A stretch of DNA of 26,000 nucleotides from Porphyromonadaceae bacterium (lineage in GTDB: Bacteria > Bacteroidota > Bacteroidia > Bacteroidales > Dysgonomonadaceae), in the NCBI GenBank assembly GCA_022840285.1, contig JALHIE010000021.1, forward strand, positions 11,731-37,730, in the 5' to 3' direction. Shown here piece by piece: positions 17,847-25,745 of the stretch (position 1 is its first letter; each line of letters starts with the position of its first letter). The notes beneath the pieces were generated by a model. The model was given only the letters and a program-made list of their open reading frames with translations, did no database searches and was not told where the DNA came from. The position numbers and the translations under genes were made by a program.

Positions 17847-18884
17847 ATGATGAAAAGAACACTCATATTATTGGCACTTGCCTCTTGTTTGATCTCCTGC
17901 CAAAATCAGGAAATTGATTTCCCCGATTTTGATTATACGACGGGATATTTTCCCTATCAATATCCTGTTCGCACCATTATTCTGGGAGATTATATTTACG
18001 ATAACAGCAACGATAACAATCATGAATTTATCGTCTCTGCAGCAATGGGAGGGGTGTATGAAAACACACAGCAACGAATCTTCAAGTATGTAATCGATGA
18101 AGAGTTATGTACTAACGCTTTTTTTGAGGACGGAAGCCCCGTTCGCCCTTTACCCGCATCCTACTATCAGTTGTCCGACAACGAGAAAATTGTTATCGAG
18201 CCGGGAAATGTCAGTGGAGGTATTAAGGTGAAACTTTCCGACGATTTTTTTGATAATCCGCTATCAATCAAGAACACGTTTGTACTGCCTTTGCGGCTTA
18301 CCGGGGTTATCAATCTCGATACATTGCTACAGGGAAAAGCAGGTTCAACCTCTGCTGATCTCCGGGTTGCAGGTGACTGGTCAGCAGCTCCAAAGCATTT
18401 CACAATGTTTGGTGTAAAGTTTATTAATCCCTACCACGGAAACTACCTGTATCACGGAGCATCCTCATTAAGCCAGAACAACACTGTGCTTGAAGACAGC
18501 ACATATAAAGCCAAATATATTGAAAGAAACACGGTTGTCAAGTTAACAACTGCTGCGCGTACTCAAGTATCCATGCGAATTCCTTTTCAGTCAACTTCTC
18601 TTACCGGGCATTTTGATATGTTACTCAACTTTGAGTCGAACAATTTCGATGCGGCAGAAGGAGTATCATGTACTGTAACAGCACCGGAGGGATCGATTTA
18701 CACAATCACAGGGACCGGAAAATACATGAGTAAAACGGAAGAGTTTGGCGATAAAAAGCGCGACGCGATTTATCTCTCTTATACGGTAGATAGCGATACA
18801 CATCGCTATACTGCAACCGATACTCTTATCATGAGGGATCGAGCGGTTGTGATGGAAACATACACTCCTACGATTAAAAAATAA
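17847..18884 (+). CDS. DUF5627/DUF1735-type lipoprotein, likely surface glycan-binding protein
   Basis: This 345-residue lipoprotein has a lipobox at C18 (CLISC) and mature start QNQEIDFPDFDYTTGYFPYQYP. The N-terminal part (about 20-150, with PVRTIILGDYIYDN and AAMGGVYENTQQR) matches the DUF1735 beta-sandwich found at the start of SusE/SusF-like and BT_3987-like proteins. The C-terminal part (about 185-345, starting FINPYHGNYLYHG) matches DUF5627 as I recall it. Such proteins follow susC/susD pairs and are thought to sit on the surface and bind glycan; no catalytic residues are visible. The ATG at 17850 is an equally possible start. It belongs to the susC1-susD2 operon by spacing. Confidence 0.78.
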   Translation: MMKRTLILLALASCLISCQNQEIDFPDFDYTTGYFPYQYPVRTIILGDYIYDNSNDNNHEFIVSAAMGGVYENTQQRIFKYVIDEELCTNAFFEDGSPVRPLPASYYQLSDNEKIVIEPGNVSGGIKVKLSDDFFDNPLSIKNTFVLPLRLTGVINLDTLLQGKAGSTSADLRVAGDWSAAPKHFTMFGVKFINPYHGNYLYHGASSLSQNNTVLEDSTYKAKYIERNTVVKLTTAARTQVSMRIPFQSTSLTGHFDMLLNFESNNFDAAEGVSCTVTAPEGSIYTITGTGKYMSKTEEFGDKKRDAIYLSYTVDSDTHRYTATDTLIMRDRAVVMETYTPTIKK

Positions 18885-18902
18885 TCATTTAAAAATCCCA
18901 TC

Positions 18903-18926
18903 TTTTAATGAATCGATTCATTAAAA
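18903..18926. promoter_or_regulatory. Perfect 24-nt palindrome between two lipoprotein genes
   Basis: Each arm is 12 nt (left arm TTTTAATGAATC) with no spacer, centred on a CG between 18914 and 18915. It lies in the 73-bp gap before the binding-protein gene. The core TGAATCGATTCA, with a central CpG, resembles LacI-family operators, but it could also act as an mRNA hairpin limiting downstream expression. The function is inferred only. Confidence 0.55.
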
Positions 18927-18957
18927 AAGCACGATATTTTAAATAAATACAGAAAAA

Positions 18958-20703
18958 ATGAACGCAAATCGTAATAAAAATCTGATTTTCCTGCTTCTGA
19001 TCTCTTGCTTTTTAGCAATTGCATCGTGCAGTACGGATGAGCAATCTGAAATGATCGAGATCTCATTAGACAAGAGTACCCTTACCCTAGTCTTGGGAGA
19101 TACTGAAACGCTGACAGTTACTCCGAGTTCCAACCAAATTGAGTGGATCAGTAGCAACACGGATGTGATCACCGTCACAAATGGAGTAATTACAGCCGTA
19201 GGGTTGGGCGATGCTATTGTCAATGCTAAAATAGGGAATAGCAGGGCTTTTTGTGAAATTTCAGTAATTGAGACACCAATTAATGTAACGGGAGTGACCA
19301 TTACTGAAGAGGAAGTGATATTGACTGTAGGTAAAACTAAAAAATTAGAGGCTGTAGTTGGGCCTGAAGACGCCACGTATAAAAACGTGAGGTGGAGCAG
19401 CAATAAGCCTCAAGTAGTTTTTGTAGATGATCTTACCGGCGAAGTAACGGCTAAAGCATTGGGCGAAGCCACGATTACTGTAACTACTGTTGATGGCGGA
19501 AAAAAAGCCACCAGTCTGGTAAAAGTGTGGCCTGCATTAAACCTGCACCGCCCGCATAACGAGACGTCATTGACGTTAGACCCGACCGATAGTGAAGCAA
19601 ACACCCACTTCTCATGGATTCCGTTTGAAGGTACTACCAATTATGTACTGAAACTGAGCCTTTCTGAAGACTTCTCCTCTCCTCTTTACGAAAAAGAAGT
19701 CAACGGATCGTCTGTTGACGTATCGTCTTACGAATTTAACGAGATGATTAAACAGATCGCGGGTGAGACTGTCAAAGTTTACTGGACCGTAGAACCCAAA
19801 GATCCTATCCAGGTAGTGGGAGAAACCAGATACCTTTCGGTGGCTGCCGACCGTAACGAATACCTGAGGTTGTCACCTGCAACTGCGGTCAACCTGACAG
19901 CATCCAAAGGTGCCGGAGAATACCAATATTCAGTTGTAGCAGGATCGGGAACATCTTCGATCAACACGGTGCCATTGACTGCACCACTCGACCCCAATTC
20001 CCTTATTGCCAGCATAATGACAAAAAACTCAACGGTTCAGTCAACATTGAGTATATTCTTGGTGAAAGCCGATGGAACAGAGGTAGGTTCCGTAACTTCA
20101 CCGGGGACCAACGCTTCAACAACCTGGCTAGAATCCGCAATCAATGCAAAGCCTGTTTTAGCGGGATCCTCATGGGGAGAACCGGGAGATTACCTGAGGT
20201 TGAGTTTTTCGGGTAGCGGTCAACTCGAGATGAATGCACTCCATTTCAGGCCAATGAATTATCAGGAGATTAAAGACAATTATGTACCTGAAATACTGCA
20301 ATTGGTTTCAAAGAGTGGACATACGACGTTGGAAACTATCGCTGAAAATCATTATAAACTAAGAACTACGGGAAGTGACCCGAATGCCACGACCAGTAAA
20401 CTGAAAGCCTCACTGCCTGACGGTGCCTGCATACTCACGTTCGAATACAAGAGCAACACGCAGATGGGAAATAACCTGCAGTTATTCCTGGGAACGCCCA
20501 CGCAAGGATTAGCCGAATCGAGATCCCTGAAACTGGGTACCGTTCCTGCTTCGCCGGAGTGGACCACGTACAGGGCAGACCTGACGCCCGGTATCACCGG
20601 CTGGGGCTGGGGCGTTGCAGGCAGTTACATCCGAATGGATATCGGTGAGAAAGCCGACTATGAAATTGAGATAAGGAATATAAAGATCGTTTATAAAAAT
20701 TAA
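18958..20703 (+). CDS. Multi-domain surface lipoprotein (Big2-Big2-Fn3 plus two beta domains), probable glycan-binding protein
   Basis: This 581-residue lipoprotein has a lipobox at C24 (LAIASC) and mature start STDEQSEM. Domains in order: a Big2 bacterial Ig-like domain (about 33-104), a second Big2 (107-192, with KNVRWSSNKPQV and GEVTAKALGEATITV), a SusE-like Fn3 domain (193-295, with FSWIPFEGTTNYVLKLSLS), beta domain A (about 296-441, starting AADRNEYLRLSPATAVNL) and beta domain B (442-581). Domain B looks like a galactose-binding-type jelly roll (CILTFEYKSNT, YRADLTPGIT, YIRMDIGEK, EIEIRNIKI). No catalytic motif is seen. Residues 107-581 align without net gaps to residues 402-876 of the GH99-like enzyme just downstream. 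Its position after SusCD2 and the DUF5627 protein fits a surface glycan-binding protein with an Ig-like stalk; domains A and B are the likely ligand-binding parts. Confidence 0.75.
   Translation: MNANRNKNLIFLLLISCFLAIASCSTDEQSEMIEISLDKSTLTLVLGDTETLTVTPSSNQIEWISSNTDVITVTNGVITAVGLGDAIVNAKIGNSRAFCEISVIETPINVTGVTITEEEVILTVGKTKKLEAVVGPEDATYKNVRWSSNKPQVVFVDDLTGEVTAKALGEATITVTTVDGGKKATSLVKVWPALNLHRPHNETSLTLDPTDSEANTHFSWIPFEGTTNYVLKLSLSEDFSSPLYEKEVNGSSVDVSSYEFNEMIKQIAGETVKVYWTVEPKDPIQVVGETRYLSVAADRNEYLRLSPATAVNLTASKGAGEYQYSVVAGSGTSSINTVPLTAPLDPNSLIASIMTKNSTVQSTLSIFLVKADGTEVGSVTSPGTNASTTWLESAINAKPVLAGSSWGEPGDYLRLSFSGSGQLEMNALHFRPMNYQEIKDNYVPEILQLVSKSGHTTLETIAENHYKLRTTGSDPNATTSKLKASLPDGACILTFEYKSNTQMGNNLQLFLGTPTQGLAESRSLKLGTVPASPEWTTYRADLTPGITGWGWGVAGSYIRMDIGEKADYEIEIRNIKIVYKN
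19276..20703 (+). repeat. Direct repeat, copy 1 (encodes Big2-Fn3-A-B module)
   Basis: This 1428-bp stretch is homologous to 22119-23546 with a constant offset of 2843 bp at every position checked. Exact identity includes a 35-nt run at 19675-19709 and a 32-nt run at 20614-20645. Confidence 0.85.
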
Positions 20704-20720
20704 TTGAATATCCTTATAGT

Positions 20721-20751
20721 AGGTCCCGGTTACATTTCGTTGCCGGGACCT
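20721..20751 (+). terminator. Hairpin terminator after the binding-protein gene
   Basis: AGGTCCCGG (20721-20729) and CCGGGACCT (20743-20751) form a perfect 9-bp stem around a 13-nt loop, 18 bp after the stop codon. A pyrimidine-rich stretch follows (TCTATTACTTTC) rather than a pure T-run, so termination may be partial. It separates the transport/binding operon from the enzyme genes. Confidence 0.6.
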
Positions 20752-20915
20752 CTATTACTTTCATTTCTCTAACTATTTCAACCAATACCACGAACCAAGC
20801 ACATTTTTCAATTAATTGTTTTTCGAGAATATTTATTTGAATTACGGATCCCATTCAACGACAAATATCCGTCTACGAGTTAAAAGATAAACCTAAACAC
20901 TAAATAATCCACGGA

Positions 20916-23546
20916 ATGATTCAAGCAGCTGATAAAATGTTGGACAAAAACGGGAAAACATCTATCAAAAACCTGGTAATAAAAGTTTTATTATTGTGTC
21001 TATTGACGCTCTTTTCTGTTTCATCTTGTGAGGAAAAAGGACAAGAGTACGATAACGAAACGGACGAAGAGGAAGTTCAAAAACCGGTAGAAAGAATTAT
21101 TAAAGACATACAGTTGGGTGCGTATTTTTTCGATGGGTGGTCCGGAATAAACAGCCATGCAAATGATCCCGATCAAGCCTGGGCAAAAAATGCTCCGACG
21201 CATCTCACACGACGACTTGCTTACGAATTCTCGGACAGAAAGCCTATTTGGGGATGGAGAGGTGATTCACAAGCAATTGTAGAAACTCAAATTAATTTAG
21301 CAGTCGATCATGGCTTGGACTTTTTCCTTTTTTGCTGGTATTGGAGAAACAATCAGGGGCCCATAAATCCCGCAGCCATTGAAAACGACTCAAAGCATAC
21401 CCAGCTGGGCATGTACTTGAAAGCAAAAAACAAACACCTGTTGAAATTCGCCCTTTTGGTTGCCAATCACGCTGGAGCGGAGATCGTAGGTCCCGATAAC
21501 TGGGAAGCTGCAGCCCGATACTGGATGAAATACTTCAAGGATGAACAGCATGTAACCATTGACGGAAAACCGCTGGTTGTTATCTTCAATTCTTCCGGAA
21601 TAGATAAAGAGAGCATAGCACGCATGCAACAGGTAGCCATAGACAATGGGTTCCCTGGACTCGCTATCGCCGGGTGTGGTAATCCGGCGTCTGATGTCGG
21701 GTTTACCCATCGAACGCATTACAACATCGTTCCGGGCTATTCTGCCGGCTCCGAGGAACATGCGTACAGTGAACTGGTGGAAGCTCATAAAAGCAATTGG
21801 ACAGGGACCGAAAAAATGCCCTATATTCCCGAAGTTACCGTAGGCTGGGACAAAAGACCGTGGGAAGGCCCGGATGGTTTGGGAACAGTTGAGGGGTGGT
21901 ATTATACTGACCGAACACCTCGACAAGTGGAGAATTTTATTCAGGACGCCATCACCTGGATGGATAATAATCCCACTAAAACGACGAAAGAGCGGATGAT
22001 CTTGCTTTATGCCTGGAACGAGAATGGTGAGGGGGGATATTTAGTGCCTACGGCGGGAGACCCGGACGGAGAATTTTTAAAAGCTGTCAAAAGGGTAGCG
22101 AAAGATAGAGAGAGACCTCCGGTTAATGTAACGGGTGTATCAATCACAGAAGAGCAGGTGACCATTGGTTTGAGCAGAACAAAAACATTGAGGGCCATAG
22201 TCAAACCGGACAATGCCACCTATAAAAACATAAGATGGAGCAGCAGTAACCCTCAAGTAGCTTCCATTAATAACCTTACCGGTGAAATCACGGCAAAAGC
22301 GTTGGGTGAAGCTACCATAACCGTTACTACGGTGGAAGGGGAAAAAACAGCAACTAGCTCAGTGAAAGTGTTGCCTGCATTCAATTTGAACAGCCCGCTT
22401 GACAAAACTTCATTGACATTAGATCCAACAGATAGTGAGGCAAATACCAACTTCTCATGGAGTCCGCTTGAAAATGCTACCAAGTATATATTAAAAATGA
22501 GCCTTTCTGAGAACTTTTCCTCTCCTCTTTACGAAAAAGAAGTCAACGGATCCTCCGTCGCGGTATCTTCCTACGAATTTAACGAGATGATTAAAAATAT
22601 ATCGGAGAAAGCTGTTAAAGTATACTGGACCGTAGAACCAAAAGATCCCATTCAGGTAGTGGGAGAAACAAGGTACCTGTCGGTGACTGCCGATCAAAAC
22701 GAATACTTGCGGTTGTCGCCTGCTAGCGCCGTCAACCTGTCGATATCCAAAGGCGCCGGCGAATACCAATATGCAATTGTTGCCGGGTCGGGAACATCCT
22801 CGATCAACACGGTACCATTGACTGTGCCCCTCGACCAAAATTCGGTTATAGCCAGTATAATGATAAAAAATTCGACTGTTCAATCAACGTTGAATATATC
22901 CTTGATGAAAGCAAATGGAACAGAGGTTGGTTCTGTGGTTTCGTCGGAAATTAATGCTTCAACAACCTGGCAAGAATCCGCTATAAAGGTAACCCCTTTG
23001 CTAACGGGATCCTCTTGGGGAGAAGCAGGAGATTACGTAAGATTAAGTTTTTCGGGGAGCGGTCAAGTCGAGGTGAATGCTCTCCACTTCAGACCGATGA
23101 ATTACCAGGAGAACAAAGATAGCTACGTACCTGAAATGTTGAAATTAGTCTCGAACAGTTCACACGCGCTGTTGGAAACAGTATCTGAATATCATTTCAA
23201 ATTGACAAGTACGGGGGCAGATCCTTTTGCTACAACCAACAAGTTATCGGCATCATTGCCTTCAGGAGCCTGCATGCTCTCTTTCGAATACAAGAGTAAT
23301 GCACGCATGGAAAACAATTTTCAGCTGTTCTTTGGTATTCCCGGACAAGAATTGGCTGAAGCCAGATCCCTAAAGCTGGGCGCCGTTGCCGCTTCGCCAG
23401 AATGGAACACATACAGGGCAGACCTGACTTCTGCCATAAACAACTGGAACTGGGGTGTTGCAGGCAGTTACATCCGAATGGATATCGGAGAAAAAGCCGG
23501 TTATGAAATTGAAATAAGAAATATAAAAATTGTTTTTAAAGATTAG
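20916..23546 (+). CDS. GH99-like (WbsX-type) TIM-barrel glycosidase fused to Big2-Fn3-A-B binding modules, surface lipoprotein
   Basis: A predicted glycosidase of 876 residues. The lipobox ends at C38 (SVSSC) and is followed by a strongly acidic stretch starting EEKGQEYDNETDEEE, consistent with surface export. The GH99-like/WbsX-type domain spans about 65-395: LGAYFFDGWSG, GWRGD (113-117), FFLFCWYW (136-143), VANHAG (182-187), IDGKPLVVIF, IPEVTVGWD (304-312) and AWNENGEGGYLVPT (366-379). Candidate catalytic acids are E306, E369 and E372, inferred from conservation with the next paralogue. Residues 402-876 copy the binding lipoprotein upstream. GH99 relatives include endo-alpha-mannanases, but specificity here is unknown. 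ATG 20937 is an alternative start with the same lipobox. The gene has its own 164-bp upstream gap after the terminator; no good promoter match is seen. Confidence 0.82.
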   Translation: MIQAADKMLDKNGKTSIKNLVIKVLLLCLLTLFSVSSCEEKGQEYDNETDEEEVQKPVERIIKDIQLGAYFFDGWSGINSHANDPDQAWAKNAPTHLTRRLAYEFSDRKPIWGWRGDSQAIVETQINLAVDHGLDFFLFCWYWRNNQGPINPAAIENDSKHTQLGMYLKAKNKHLLKFALLVANHAGAEIVGPDNWEAAARYWMKYFKDEQHVTIDGKPLVVIFNSSGIDKESIARMQQVAIDNGFPGLAIAGCGNPASDVGFTHRTHYNIVPGYSAGSEEHAYSELVEAHKSNWTGTEKMPYIPEVTVGWDKRPWEGPDGLGTVEGWYYTDRTPRQVENFIQDAITWMDNNPTKTTKERMILLYAWNENGEGGYLVPTAGDPDGEFLKAVKRVAKDRERPPVNVTGVSITEEQVTIGLSRTKTLRAIVKPDNATYKNIRWSSSNPQVASINNLTGEITAKALGEATITVTTVEGEKTATSSVKVLPAFNLNSPLDKTSLTLDPTDSEANTNFSWSPLENATKYILKMSLSENFSSPLYEKEVNGSSVAVSSYEFNEMIKNISEKAVKVYWTVEPKDPIQVVGETRYLSVTADQNEYLRLSPASAVNLSISKGAGEYQYAIVAGSGTSSINTVPLTVPLDQNSVIASIMIKNSTVQSTLNISLMKANGTEVGSVVSSEINASTTWQESAIKVTPLLTGSSWGEAGDYVRLSFSGSGQVEVNALHFRPMNYQENKDSYVPEMLKLVSNSSHALLETVSEYHFKLTSTGADPFATTNKLSASLPSGACMLSFEYKSNARMENNFQLFFGIPGQELAEARSLKLGAVAASPEWNTYRADLTSAINNWNWGVAGSYIRMDIGEKAGYEIEIRNIKIVFKD
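22119..23546 (+). repeat. Direct repeat, copy 2 (module fused to the GH99-like enzyme)
   Basis: Second copy of the 1428-bp module at 19276-20703. The matching exact runs are 22518-22552 (35 nt) and 23457-23488 (32 nt), both offset by 2843 bp. The stop codons also coincide at this offset. Confidence 0.85.
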
Positions 23547-23652
23547 CAGCTCACTTGTTGTCAACTGCTTCCCCGATCTCCTGATGAAAAAAGAAATTAT
23601 AAGTCAAGCAAAACAATTGCCTAATCATAATTGGATTTAAATGGAAGATTTT

Positions 23653-24711
23653 ATGAAAACATTACTGTTGCTTTTAAGTTTTCTTGTTGTTTCAACTGCC
23701 TTTGCCCAAGAAAGTAACGAGAAAAAAATCAAGTTAGGTACTTATTATTTTGCCGGATGGGCCGGTAAAAATGCCAAAGATGACGGAACGCCAGAGAACG
23801 CCTGGGCCAAGGGGATGCCGGGTAATGCTACAAAGAAACTGGTAACAGAATATTCCGACCGCATGCCACCATGGGGATGGAGAGATGATGCCCCGGGAAT
23901 GATGGAACATCAAATTGATCTGGCTGCAGACCACGGTATATCTTTTTTCTCCTTTTGCTGGTATTGGTTTGACAACAGAGGTTCGATAAACAAGGAAGCC
24001 ATCAACACCTCCCGTTTACATCTGGCCATGCAACGATTTATGAAAGCCGAAAATAACCACCGGATGGAGTTCAGTATTCTGGTAGCCAACCACGGGGGAT
24101 TTGAGATTATTGGCACCCAAGCATGGAAAGATGCGGCAGATTGTTGGATTGAACTTTTTAAACATCCCCGTTATCTGAAAGTAAACGGAAAGCCTTTGGT
24201 TACCATCTTTTCTCCCCAGACTGTTGACGCTGAGGGTGTGGCATATTTGCAACAGGCTGCACAGAAAGCGGGTTTTCCCGGAGTTGATCTGGCTTGTTGC
24301 GGTGAAGGCGATCCCAAAATATTTTCATTTCGCACGCGGTATAATGTGATTCCCGGATATGGGAAACCGGATGAAGAACATCCCTACTCTGAACTGGTAC
24401 TCGCTCATGCAAAGGAATGGCGTGGCACACCGCAGCAGCCTTGCATCCCTGAAGCCACAGTAAGCTGGGATGCACGTGCACGAGGTACGAAATCTTGGTA
24501 TTACACCGGTAGTACGCCCGAAGCTTTTGACATTTTTCTCACCTGGATGGTGCAATGGATGGATGAACATCCGGAACAGGTTAACCAAGATCGCCTTGCT
24601 ATTGTCTGTGCATGGAACGAACTGGACGAAGGTTCTATTCTCGTACCTACCCGCAAAGATCCCGACGGAAAATATTTGAAGGTAATCAAGCGTATAGTTT
24701 ACGGAAAATGA
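23653..24711 (+). CDS. GH99-like (WbsX-type) glycosidase, compact, periplasmic
   Basis: A single-domain paralogue of the preceding enzyme, 352 residues from ATG 23653. An in-frame ATG at 23641 adds MEDF before the signal peptide; MKTLLLLLSFLVVSTAFAQ is a better Sec signal beginning, so I prefer 23653. There is no lipobox, suggesting a soluble periplasmic enzyme. The barrel fills the rest: LGTYYFAGWAGKN, PPWGWRDD, FFSFCWYW, LVANHGG, VNGKPLVTIF, IPEATVSWD (E267) and AWNELDEGSILVPT (E323, E326). The block RYNVIPGYGKPDEEHPYSEL is shared with the first enzyme. It lacks the Big2/Fn3/A/B modules. It lies 94-106 bp downstream in the same direction. A division of labour (surface cut, then periplasmic trimming) is inferred. 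Confidence 0.82.
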   Translation: MKTLLLLLSFLVVSTAFAQESNEKKIKLGTYYFAGWAGKNAKDDGTPENAWAKGMPGNATKKLVTEYSDRMPPWGWRDDAPGMMEHQIDLAADHGISFFSFCWYWFDNRGSINKEAINTSRLHLAMQRFMKAENNHRMEFSILVANHGGFEIIGTQAWKDAADCWIELFKHPRYLKVNGKPLVTIFSPQTVDAEGVAYLQQAAQKAGFPGVDLACCGEGDPKIFSFRTRYNVIPGYGKPDEEHPYSELVLAHAKEWRGTPQQPCIPEATVSWDARARGTKSWYYTGSTPEAFDIFLTWMVQWMDEHPEQVNQDRLAIVCAWNELDEGSILVPTRKDPDGKYLKVIKRIVYGK

Positions 24712-24766
24712 AGTTTGCAATTCACGATCCCGCGTGGTCAGATAGAAAATGCAAAAGGTAATTATT

Positions 24767-25690
24767 ATGGGAATATCAAGAAGAAAATTTATCTCTCATT
24801 CGGCAATGGGATCCCTGGCTATTCCGTTTGCCAAATCAAATTTTAACGCCGAAAATCGTGCCGACAAGCCGGTAACAAATCCTCAAGAAACTTTCTCTGT
24901 CCTGTGTTTGGGATCAGGGGCCGCGGATTGGGATGCTAAAAAGTATCCTCAGGACAAGGACATTTTATTGTCCGGTGCGTACAGAGGACAGTCATCCATT
25001 CTGATCAACAATTCTATACTGGTAGATTGCGGCGTTACGGTACCGGCAGCGTTGGATATTTTCGGCGTAAATGTCGATACAATTACGGATATTGTAATTA
25101 CACACACCCACGGAGATCATTTTAATATAGAGTCGATAAAAAGGATTGAATCAAAAAGAAGCAAACAGAACAAACTAAACCTTTGGATAGAATATCGTGC
25201 CGCATCCTATTTTAAAACTCTGGAAAAAGATACCGGATGCGCAGTCAAGCCGATAAAGTGCTTCGAAGGCTTTTCAATAAACGAGATTGAAATTATGCCC
25301 GTCGAAGCCAATCATTTTCGTGCAGATACCGGAGAACAGTGTCTCCATTATATTTTCACCACAGCCAACAAATCGCTCTTCTATGCGTTGGACGGAGGCT
25401 GGTTTACCACTAAAACATGGAATTTACTAAAAAAAACAAGGTTGGATGCAATTATCTGGGATGCTACGTGGGGTTCTGATGTCTATTACTGTATTTTTAG
25501 CCACAACAGCATTCCTGCGATCCATTTAATGAAAAAACAGTTGTTTAAAGATCAGGTGCTGATACCGGATAGTAAGGTTATCGTTTCGCACTTGTCAAAG
25601 AATAGCCATCCTTCACACGGGAACGTGGCAACAAACATGAAAACGGAGCAAATTATTACCGCTTACGACGGAGCTGAATTTTCAATCTAA
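24767..25690 (+). CDS. Metallo-beta-lactamase-fold hydrolase, PhnP-like, Tat-exported
   Basis: This 307-residue MBL-fold protein has a twin-arginine signal (ISRRKFIS, then AMGSLAIPFA) and no lipobox, so it is probably periplasmic and exported with metals bound. I chose ATG 24767 because AAAAGG lies about 8 nt upstream; ATG 24749 would add six residues before the Tat motif. Metal ligands appear complete: HTHGDH (H113, H115, D117, H118), H183 in ANHFRADTGEQ, D209 in YALDGGW and H275 in VSHLSKNSHPSHG. The start LCLGSGAADWDAK and the RGQSSILINNSILVDCG block resemble the PhnP-like cyclic phosphodiesterase branch rather than beta-lactamases. Its PUL substrate is unknown: a phosphodiester, lactone or other ester on the glycan is possible. 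It sits between two GH99-like genes. Confidence 0.8.
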   Translation: MGISRRKFISHSAMGSLAIPFAKSNFNAENRADKPVTNPQETFSVLCLGSGAADWDAKKYPQDKDILLSGAYRGQSSILINNSILVDCGVTVPAALDIFGVNVDTITDIVITHTHGDHFNIESIKRIESKRSKQNKLNLWIEYRAASYFKTLEKDTGCAVKPIKCFEGFSINEIEIMPVEANHFRADTGEQCLHYIFTTANKSLFYALDGGWFTTKTWNLLKKTRLDAIIWDATWGSDVYYCIFSHNSIPAIHLMKKQLFKDQVLIPDSKVIVSHLSKNSHPSHGNVATNMKTEQIITAYDGAEFSI

Positions 25691-25745
25691 AGAACAAAGA
25701 AATATACGCTAATTTTACAAACTGCAACTAAAATAAGAAATCAAA

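Noticed and set aside
18939..19640. Minus-strand ORFs opposite the Big2 domains, with a similar one opposite the second module copy
   Set aside because: They resemble each other only because the plus-strand domains are repeated; the plus-strand frames encode clear Ig-like domains.
20832..20839. Promoter -7 element for the modular GH99-like gene
   Set aside because: It reads TTTATTTG, one mismatch from consensus, and the nearby TTG is only 13 bp upstream, too close for a -33/-7 pair.
23584..23640. An 18-residue leader ORF ending directly before ATG 23641
   Set aside because: It is in frame and adjoins the next gene, but is short, has no ribosome-binding sequence and no peptide feature; chance is sufficient.
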